From: Phoronis ovalis
Lineage: Eukaryota; Phoronida; Phoronidae
Length of the DNA stretch: 10,739 nt
Assembly (NCBI GenBank): GCA_028565635.1
Contig: JAOXYB010060502.1
Coordinates: 1-10,739, forward strand
Direction of reading: 5' to 3'
In this document: in pieces, positions 1 to 8,200 of the stretch
Layout of the letters: each line of letters begins with the position of its first letter
How positions within the stretch are numbered: position 1 is the first letter of the stretch
Notes under the pieces: model-generated
Database searches by the model: none
What the model was told of the DNA's origin: nothing
What the model saw: the letters and a program-made list of their open reading frames with translations, nothing else
Made by a program: the position numbers and the translations under genes

Positions 1-1
1 C

Positions 2-94
2 AAAGATGGCTTTACAACTACAGAAACTACATCATATGATGGGCATCTGTCTGCACCCGCAGACCTCTTGTTTTGTTGTAATAACAGTCTATAA
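2..94 (+). CDS. Possible 3' end of a plus-strand coding region, cut by the window edge
   Basis: In the frame beginning at base 2 the sequence reads KDGFTTTETTSYDGHLSAPA then DLLFCC and stops at TAA 92-94. The Thr/Ser-rich composition and codon pattern look protein-like, but the stretch has only 30 codons. A possible donor (GTTGTAATA) lies near its end. The frame one base earlier, running to 224, contains a second protein-like part, MAQSCDAAWKVRLSEICNSP, followed by CCTG|GTATGT, a good donor match. The two pieces are in different frames and could be separate exons, a relic, or chance. Confidence 0.25.
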   Translation, partial: KDGFTTTETTSYDGHLSAPADLLFCCNNSL

Positions 95-284
95 AACTGA
101 ATTAATGGCACAATCATGTGATGCAGCGTGGAAAGTGAGACTTTCTGAAATATGTAATTCGCCTTGCCCTGGTATGTGGCTTTCATTTACTAGACCTGCC
201 ATGCATTTATGTACCAAAACATGATATTTGCCATACTAATATAAGGCTTTCAAATTTCATTCTACAAACATGTACTTTGCAAAA

Positions 285-577
285 TTAGATAAATAATCAA
301 GCTCTTGTTAATATATATACTGCCATCAATTGTCTTGCAGTCTCTTCATTCATAACATTTTTTTCGTCTCGCAATAACAGCTTCATATTTGATAAATAAT
401 CAAGATCTTGTTAATATATATGCTGCCATCAATTGTCATGCAGTCTCTTCATTCATAACATTTTTTTCGTCTCACAATAACAGCTTCATATTAGATAAAT
501 AATCAAGATCTTGTTAATATATATGCTGCCATCAATTGTCATGCAGGTCTCTTCATTCGTAACATTTTCTTCGTACT
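285..577. repeat. 103-bp tandem repeat, about 2.8 copies
   Basis: Units start at 288, 391 and 494 with the word gataaataatcaag, an exact 103-base period. Each contains cttgttaatatatat, gccatcaattgtc, tgcagtctcttcattc and, in the first two units, ttttttcgtctc. The second and third units are closest (both share atcttgttaatatatatgct and tgtcatgcag). The last unit loses similarity near 577. No coding potential is seen. Confidence 0.92.
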
Positions 578-855
578 TTGACCCGTATTAACCCCTACCA
601 AATATGAAGAAGTTATCTTGAATACAAAACACCTGTCATGTCAAAAACTTTTGTTTGACTTGCTATGGACCGAGTTGGCGTGCGACACTAAATCTAGTTT
701 ATCTTTTCAGTTCTTATTTATGACTGACTTGTTAAGACATTTTTTATATGTTTTACTGAATGTAATTACATTGCCTGACAGAATAACGAGAATATGCAGT
801 TAAGTTAAGATAAGCCAGCACATTTTCATATGTTGCTAAAATGTTAACCACCATC
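578..855. other. Intergenic sequence, no supported gene
   Basis: Between the 103-bp array and the MITE-like element. A 61-residue plus-strand frame at 618-803 has no protein-like features or splice context. The stretch may be old repeat-derived sequence, but no second copy lies in the window to show it. Confidence 0.5.
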
Positions 856-1299
856 CTCGGGGGTTTCACTTGAAAAAAAGTCGGGTACCCATGCTCGTCC
901 ATAGGGTGTAAAATTAGCCTCTAAACAGGAAGTGGAGGATCAAGATACCACCCCTAACCGATCGATTTTGCTGAAAAAGGTACCCCTAAACAGAAACTTT
1001 CTCTGAAAAATTAACAAGAAAAAACAATGGTTCCCAAAAAAAACGTCAAAATAAAATACACTAAATTTTTAAAAAAATGCAAGATGGTCGCCAAAAGGAA
1101 TGCTCACTGCTCCCACTGAAAAAAGGACCCCTAAATGGGAGGTGTACGAGAAAAACCAACCCCTAAACGGGAAGTTACATTTGCCAAAAACATACCCCTA
1201 AATGTCTTTCCACCAAAATCGACCCCTAAACAGCGAAAAAGGCACCCTTTTTTTTGGACAAGCATGCGTACCTGACTTTTTTTTAAGTGAGCCCTCGAG
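856..1299. mobile_element. MITE-like non-autonomous DNA transposon (444 bp) with ~45-bp terminal inverted repeats
   Basis: Left end 856-901 begins ctcgggggtttcacttg and contains gtacccatgctcgtcca. The right end 1255-1299, reverse-complemented, begins ctcgagggctcacttaa and contains gtacgcatgcttgtcca. About 39 of 45 positions match with one gap. The pentamer ccatc flanks both sides (851-855 and 1300-1304), a candidate target-site duplication. Inside are six copies of acccctaa at 950, 982, 1127, 1159, 1194 and 1222, spaced 28-35 bases within each half, and an A-rich core. There is no transposase frame, so it would need an enzyme supplied from elsewhere. The superfamily is not identified; a 5-bp duplication alone does not decide it. 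Confidence 0.78.
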
Positions 1300-1463
1300 C
1301 CATCATTATAATTCTTCTTTTATTTGAATTTATCTTGCAGCAAATTTTGAATGAAGATGTAAATTTTCCTGCAACATACATTTTTATGATAATCTAAATG
1401 CTATTGCTGTTATGTTAAAAATTAATTTTCGAAGTATTGAAATATAAAATATAATAATAATTA

Positions 1464-1469
1464 TTTATT
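1464..1469 (-). promoter_or_regulatory. Candidate polyadenylation signal AATAAA
   Basis: AATAAA on the minus strand, about 590 bases beyond the exon 4 stop and about 290 beyond the last stop of the possible alternative exon. The DNA here is AT-rich, so a chance match is quite possible. Another AATAAA-like word, ACAATAAAAC near 2085, lies inside the exon 4 coding sequence. Confidence 0.25.
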
Positions 1470-1640
1470 TTGTAATTTTCATTATAAATAATATTCAACA
1501 TGTATACTTATATATACACAATCATGTGCATTAAATTTTTTCAAAAAGTTAGTGAAGTATAAAATATATGTTTACATTCTTGGAATATATCAACACAAGT
1601 GTAAAATATACAGCATTTAAGATATATTACTCATTCCTCT

Positions 1641-1660
1641 ATTATTATTATTATTATTAT
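1641..1660. repeat. (ATT)n microsatellite
   Basis: Six ATT units and a partial seventh in very AT-rich DNA. Confidence 0.95.
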
Positions 1661-1763
1661 AGCTTCGTAAATATATTTTATAATGACTGAAAAAATATAA
1701 CTATAAAATTATTGTTTTTGTAAGCTGAATTATGCAATTTGTGGTGCAGGAAGTTGACATTCA

Positions 1764-2051
1764 CTGGTACTGTAATCTTGAAAGAAACTGGATGTCATTC
1801 CTATTACTAGTATCAATTTCACCACTTCTGTACGAGTTTATCATTGGTGGAGTTGGAGGTATTTTTTTTAGGAGTTTCTATGATTGGTGGAGAAATACTG
1901 GAACCTCTTCCACTGGAGTGCACATAGCAGTTACGTCTTTTAAAGTTAAATTATACGATTCATCAAAATTGTCATTCAGTCTATAGTTGTACCCCGGAAA
2001 ATTAGGCAAATCATGGATATTACCAGAAGCTATCCTGAAAGTTGACTGTTT
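1764..2051 (-). pseudogene. Possible alternative last exon, or decayed former C-terminus, of the same gene
   Basis: Just below the exon 4 stop is a plausible acceptor, TTTTGAATTTGTAG, followed by a frame open from 2051 to the TAG at 1880-1878 (57 codons). It has protein-like content with many purine-first codons, for example NIHDLPNFPGYNYRLNDNF and LTLKDVTAMCTPVEEVPV. Exon 3 ends in phase 0 and this acceptor is phase 0, so exon 3 could splice straight to it. After the TAG the same frame carries KKIPPTPPMINSYRSGEI and stops at 1763-1761. Another frame reads ISPPIIETPKK between the two, with a run of eight A at the frame change. So this may be an alternative 3' exon, with the part after TAG untranslated, or a relic broken by indels. 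The plus strand is also open across most of this region (1732-1986), so the coding strand is not certain. Confidence 0.4.
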
Positions 2052-2059
2052 CTACAAAT

Positions 2060-2239
2060 TCAAAATGAGGCTAATGTTTTATTGTAAACACAGACTGGTG
2101 AATGACGCATTGAAACTGGTTTAGGTTTTGGATGCAATTGTTTTCCTTTGACATGAAATGTCCTTGTGGATTTTAATCCTATCTTTTCCAAGTGATTTAG
2201 AATTAGTTCTCCTATATCTGAAAGCCTCTTCACAGCGAC
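2060..2239 (-). CDS. Exon 4: terminal exon, 59 residues and TGA stop
   Basis: The acceptor TTTCTTATAG ends at 2240 in phase 0, joining exon 3 as VLIEEALEK|VAVKRLSDIGE. The first ~25 residues continue an amphipathic helix (RLSDIGELILNHLEKIGLKS). The rest is basic and Pro-rich (KGKQLHPKPKPVSM) and ends NKTLASF before TGA at 2062-2060. The helical half is convincing. The last ~20 residues are less so, because protein-like reading frames continue past the stop on the same strand; the true C-terminus may therefore differ (see the entry at 1764-2051). Confidence 0.72.
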   Translation of the reverse strand, partial: VAVKRLSDIGELILNHLEKIGLKSTRTFHVKGKQLHPKPKPVSMRHSPVCVYNKTLASF

Positions 2240-5200
2240 CTATAAGAAATGATAAAAAATAAAGTATTCTGAGAAATATATTTAGAAAATATATAGACAG
2301 TAAATATCATACATCTTTAAGGAACACTGATATAATTAATGTCCAGGATAGGGTGAAGCATGGACTTAACAGTATTTTAGGGTTCAAAGTTTCTAATCTT
2401 AAAAGGTTGAACAATTAATACTACAACAAAAAAACAAATTTTCTTACAGACGTACTTTATATTTTCACAATTCTATTATTTATAATGCTCTTTGTACCTT
2501 TTCTAATGCCTCTTCAATAAGCACTGCAGTTTTACTTGTTAAAGCATTGTAGAAATCTTCCATATCTTCACTGCCTTTACTAGCTTTGCTAATCATACTC
2601 AGTGATATATTATCCAAAACATATTGGCCCACTTCACCGAGAAAACTGACAATATCTTCACATTTAATGTTAGCTGAAATTCCAGTAACCTTAGCCTAAA
2701 TGTAAAATAAAAAATAAATTTTGGTTCCTTAATTTCAATAAAAAAACCTGATATTTTTCTCAAATTACTCAAGAATTTTTTTTTCATGTAAAAAAATTAA
2801 AATCATTATATATCAACAAAAATATGTTTTACAAGACTGGTTGTGTAATATTTAAAAACATCTAACTGCATGTTAAACATGAAAACATGCTACTTGCCTA
2901 AAAGCTTACAACATACGACATTTCACTATATGTAACAGTTTATTAAAATAAAATACCAGTATATGGTATTTATATATTGGTCCAACTATAAGCTTTTTTA
3001 AAACATTTTTGGGATAAGTTGATTGAAATATATAACATGACAACTCTAACTTGCCACATTCACTAAATGTAACACTATGTAAAGGATAAACATGTATCAC
3101 ATAGCACAATTTTAACAAATTTTAATTGGTTGATATTGTTTAATTATTGTTTAACTTGTGATTCTAATTTTTGAAAATCTAAGTTTAATTACCATTCACT
3201 GTTCACGATCCAAAAACTGATCCATGAAAAAATACTTTAGGAGGGCTAAAACAGTTTTAAACTTGCAACACAAGTGGTGCAACTGGAGCCAGTGAGAGAC
3301 GCAAGAGCCATAAATTAGTGACGCGTGTTTGGCTCAAGTAGCACAAATGAGTGATGCAAATGAGAGGCATGAGTGAGCAGTGCAAGCAGCACAAATGACC
3401 GACATATTATAGGTCATGCCAAACACAGCAATCAATATTTTCAGCTGGCCTGTAAATTCTCGCAACATATTACTCTAACTTACGTTTGAATGTAAATTTG
3501 CATAAAACTCACCCTGGGTATGACTTCTTGATATACTTCCTCAGTTAAAGAATCCAGCATTGGAACTATTAACTCATAGGTAAATGTTAGTAAGCAGTCG
3601 ATGTCCTGAGTTAAACTGTTTTTCTGTCTCCTGTCTGGCGATTCCCAAGATGCATATTGGCCGTTTGTTACTGGATTAAAATGATGAGTAAAACTGGGCA
3701 AGACTGCCATTGTCTCTGGGAAGTTTTGTTTCAATTTTTCTCCATTGTGGTTGCGTTTATCTAAATATTTCTGAATAGGTATTTGAGACGTAAAGTCATC
3801 TTGAGCTGAATTGGAAATGTTTTCACTTGGCAGATCAGACAAAAGTATTACAGCACCAGAATTAGTTCCTTGCCGATTGTGTCTTAGAGCCGTGTCAAGA
3901 AAGTGTTTCACTTCATTAACATCTTCAGGTTTATATGAATGCCCAACACTGTGGTTCTGTGTGTGTGCTGGTGACATGAAGGAAGCAGGACAACTCCGCT
4001 TTTCTTGTTTTCTAGATGAGTTTCGAAATTTCTGTACTGGAGAATCATTTTTAGGTCTATGCGACTGCCCAACATTGTAGTTCTGAGTATGCTCTGCTGG
4101 AATAGGTGAACTAGCGGCATCTCTGTGAATACCAACAATAGGTGAGACACTCTGATCAGTCACTTCTTTTTTTGTTGCCAAATTGCTAGCTATATAGCCC
4201 TCAAGTTGACCAAGAAAATCTACAAAAATTAACAATGTATATTCATAAATATTGTACATAAACAAGCAATCTGCTTTGTAGACATTAGATGCTCATCTCA
4301 AAGCTTTCCTTAATTGGGAAGAAACATGTCGGGTATATTGGAAGTGCATGAGGTCCAAATCAAATATTGCAGAGTTTTCAAGATATGAGCCAAAATAAAA
4401 TACCCAAAACTATTACACATAAAATACCTCATAGACTATAACACACACTAAAATACCCCATAAACTTATAGCCTTGATATGTCCGTCATCAAGATATTAA
4501 ACATAGGTCTGGCTGTAGGTGTACTATCTCGGCAACAAACACGGTCGCCAGTCCCAGTCAAGAGGGGGGTAGGGGGTACCCCCAAGGTACAATGTTCACA
4601 CTTAAAAATTGGCAATGTTCGCTGCTTGCCCTTAACAAAAAAAAATTAACAATAAAAAAAAAATGGTTCCCAAAAAAAAAACAATGGCTAAAAAAATTAA
4701 CAATAAAAAAAAATGGTTCCCAAAAAAAAAACAATCGCTAAAAAAATCGACAACCAAAAAAAAAACCTCGTCAAAACAAAATAGTACACTAAATTACAAA
4801 AAAATGCAATATAATGGTCGCCAAAAGACAATGCTCGCTGCCTGCACTTAACAGAACAAGGCAATGCTTGCTGCTCGCACTTAAGAGACCAAATGCTCGC
4901 TGCTCACGATACCCACAGCCCTCAGTCAACTATATCGGAAGAGATTCAGCTCAAAATCCTTCACCTGTATCTTGGTCTGACCTATATTTATTTATCTTCC
5001 AACTTTAAACAATATCTCTATGCATCACAGTTTCAAGATATGGAAAAAACAAGCTTGACTGCAAAACAATGTTGGTTTTTGATCTGTGTTTAATCCACTT
5101 TCCCAGTCATTCTAAAAACCACCATGCCTATAACATCCGCCATCTTTGGACATTGCAAATCCATCTTCAAATCGTTAAAAAACACTTCACCTTAGTTTCT

Positions 5201-8200
5201 AGTTATAGATGTACCACACTATACCATCCTGAGTACAAAACATGGCCATCAGTTGGCAATAATGGAAGTGAATTGACGCGGTGTAAAGCAATGCAACATG
5301 TTATTTGGCCTCTTTTTAGTTTTTTTGACTGAAAGCAATCTCTCTATGTAGCGGTTTTCAAGACATGGGTAAATTAAAACAGTTTGAAAAAGGTGTTGAA
5401 GTTTCAAATGGATGATTGACCCACTTTTTAAAGTTTTTGTAACTGGCACATAGCCTACAATGCCCAATTATCTATGACCTTTATAAATCCACCTTTAAAT
5501 TATCCAGGCAATATTTCATCTTTCCGGCTACAGATGTACCATCTTAGGAACAAATAGCCGCCAAAGCTACATCAAAAGTAATCCAGGTTCAAATCAAACT
5601 TGGACTACATTTTGACCTATGATATATATATACATTATGACCTTAATGTGAAGCTTATCTGATAAAAACTGAAACTGTTATCATGACATAACAGCAAAGT
5701 GCATGATGACGGTGACAATAATGCCAACACAGCATTATATATACCACTCACTACATGTGAGATGGGCACACAAATTGTCTTGTTTTTGTATAACTTCACA
5801 CTTAAAAGTGATTCAGATTTTAGAATAAAAATAGAAGCTGCAGCAATTAATATATAACAAGTCATAAAAATTCCCATAATCATAGAATGTATACAACATG
5901 GTACAATTATAAAATTATTTCTTATTTCTCTAAAGCAGAATCTTCATTGTCAATCCGAGTACCATTATAAAATGCAATCAAAATGAAAAATCTCCATTTT
6001 ATAATTTTTTTTTACCATGTAAATAGTTTGTAGCTAACAATATTTTAGTATTATGACTTGAACTCTAAAAAAGTGACTCATTAAGTACTGACCATTAGCA
6101 ATCATCTTCAAATTTCCAGTCATTCGTGTCTTTCCTTCTTCCATTAAAGTTCCAGGTGACTTTGGAGTTTGCGGTGGTGCAATCTGAAATTGTCCCTCTT
6201 GTGCTGGTGGCAAATGACTGACGGTTGGTACCACGCCAGATACAGTTGTTAATTCATCTAAGGTTCTAAATTTAGGCTTTGGCTGATCCAACCATTGCTG
6301 CCAAACTACATTAGCTCTTTCAGTGGTTTCCTTTTCACTTTGATTTGTTGATGACCTTTGAAGAATTGTCTGTTCGGTTAGTTTTCCTATGAAACCAGAT
6401 TCAAGAGCTGATCTGCCAATAGCTCTCAATCCAATCTTTGACTGACTAACACACTGTTGGTCAGTTAGTATAGTTACATCAGTATTTTTACTAGGCATTT
6501 TACTACTTTCCTCAGATGTCCATTGCTGGAATACTTTCTGCTCAGTCTGTTTAAATTCATTGTTACTAGATTTATCACCATGACGCTTTGGGGATACCTG
6601 TTCATATATTTGGCTGTTCTTATCACTGATATGATGCTGTTTTAGGTACATATCAACATTAGTAATTGGTTTAACCTTCTCCCTGTATTGTGGATTATTG
6701 TTAGACAGAGGAAATATTACATTATTTGCATGTCTAACCATTTCTCTTTCCTCACTGTGTTTACTTATAACTAGTTGCTGTTGGCCTTGTGTCTGAATCT
6801 TACTAGCAACATCATGCATCACAACAGCATTAGCATCTGTATTGGATTCTCCTTTATCAGGATGAAGATATGAATATCTTCTCTCTTCAAACAGCATCAT
6901 ACTAAATGGAGTAGGCTGTAATATTTTCTCTTTTCTAAATGCGCTTGAACGAACTGACTGAATAGACTTCTGGGCAGGTGGCGCACGACGCAGTTTTGTT
7001 AACATAAGCTGAAATTCCTTTGGACTTTCTTCAGAACTGCTGTTTACTACTACTGGGGTCGGATGCAACAACTTATCTTTTTCATACCTTGTTTCATTGA
7101 CTTTAGGAATTGGCATCTTTTCTGCATAACTTGGTGTTTTAGGCAATTTTCTTTGCACTGCTTCTTTCCTGCTATGACCAGCAGCAGCAGCTGAGATGTA
7201 GTATTTTTGTCCATCAAAAATAACAATTTTTGGTGTTTTTTTTCCTGGCAACTGACGAACACAGTTGATAATGTGTTCAAAGAGCATAATTTTTGAAGTC
7301 ACACCTTCCAGAGCTTCAACATCAAAAACAATTGAGTCTTTCAGAAGTTCCATGGTGTCTTTGGACTCCACTGGACGCAGAACTGTATCAGAATCATAGA
7401 AACACATGCCGCTTGTCTGATCTGCATTTTTTGTAACGTGTCTTGTGATAGTGCCTTCATCCCCATGTACATATTCCACTGGTTTGTGATCTTCACCACT
7501 GTGAATGTTATCTATTCTTCCTTGTTTATATAAACTAGAAGCTGAACCTTGACTTTGCTTCCTATGTATATCAAAGTTCTGCTGCTCAAAGGACAGGATG
7601 CCATTGACATCAGTTACTTTTACTACTGATGATTTATCCGGTAAATTGAAAATCATATTACCAAGAATTTTGCTATAAGGTGATAATGCTTGAACTGTTG
7701 GCTCTTTTATTCTTGTCTTATTTATCTGTTTAACAGATTTAGAATAAATTGCTCCTTGTTTCTGGTAACTATTGTCTTTCAAACATGTCTGATCTAGGCC
7801 TGAACTATACCTTCTGTTAATTTGCTTTATTTCATTTGCCTGTGATACACTAAATTGCTGTGCATGAAGCGGCTTATGGTTATTTTCCAACAGCCTTTCT
7901 TCATCTGTAGAATGGATTACAGAATATGGCTGATTAGGGTGTCCTACACCATCAGGTGTGTGGTGCTTGTTACCACATGGGCTGTAAAATGTTTCATGTT
8001 GTGAAGAAATTGGTTGCCTATAAAATTTGCTGACTTGGCTAGGTGTTTTATCATATTTGTCCACTTGTTCATCATTCTCCTCCGTGTTATACTTGCCATT
8101 TACTTGTCCAAGTGGTGTTCCATATTTGTCTTTGTCTTGATTGAAAGAACACTCAAATTTGTCATGCTTTACATCATTTTGTAATTCATTTTTGACACTG

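Larger units (their letters stand above)
1305..1760. other. AT-rich stretch without a supported gene
   Basis: Very A/T-rich with tatata and attatt runs and the ATT microsatellite. It probably includes 3' untranslated or intergenic sequence of the minus-strand gene. No exon can be supported. Confidence 0.6.
4220..6092 (-). other. Intron 1 of the large gene (1873 bp), filled with repeats
   Basis: GT at 6092-6091 and AG at 4221-4220; phase 1. The exon 1 to exon 2 join needs no further exon here. The part nearest exon 1 (about 5580-6092) is AT-rich with no element I can name; a hydrophobic minus-strand reading frame at 5635-5883 is judged chance. Moving downstream on the minus strand come two diverged copies of a ~250-bp repeat, an A-rich island related to the MITE-like element at 856-1299, and a third copy of the ~250-bp repeat. 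Confidence 0.8.

Noticed and set aside
285-577. CRISPR-like array
   Set aside because: The whole 103-base unit repeats without unique spacers, and the genome context is eukaryotic.
950-1231. ccccta-type words resembling telomeric repeats
   Set aside because: They are spaced 28-35 bases apart within a bounded inverted-repeat element, not in a tandem head-to-tail array.
1732-1986. Plus-strand frame of 84 residues with hydrophobic stretches
   Set aside because: It is opposite the coding-like minus-strand region and looks like its antisense; kept only as a caveat there, since the coding strand is not proven.
4663-4851. Lys-rich plus-strand frame
   Set aside because: It is a translation of the A-rich 51-base repeats.
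5635-5883. Hydrophobic 82-residue minus-strand frame
   Set aside because: It lies inside intron 1, the flanking exons join in frame without it, and its composition is what AT-rich DNA gives by chance.
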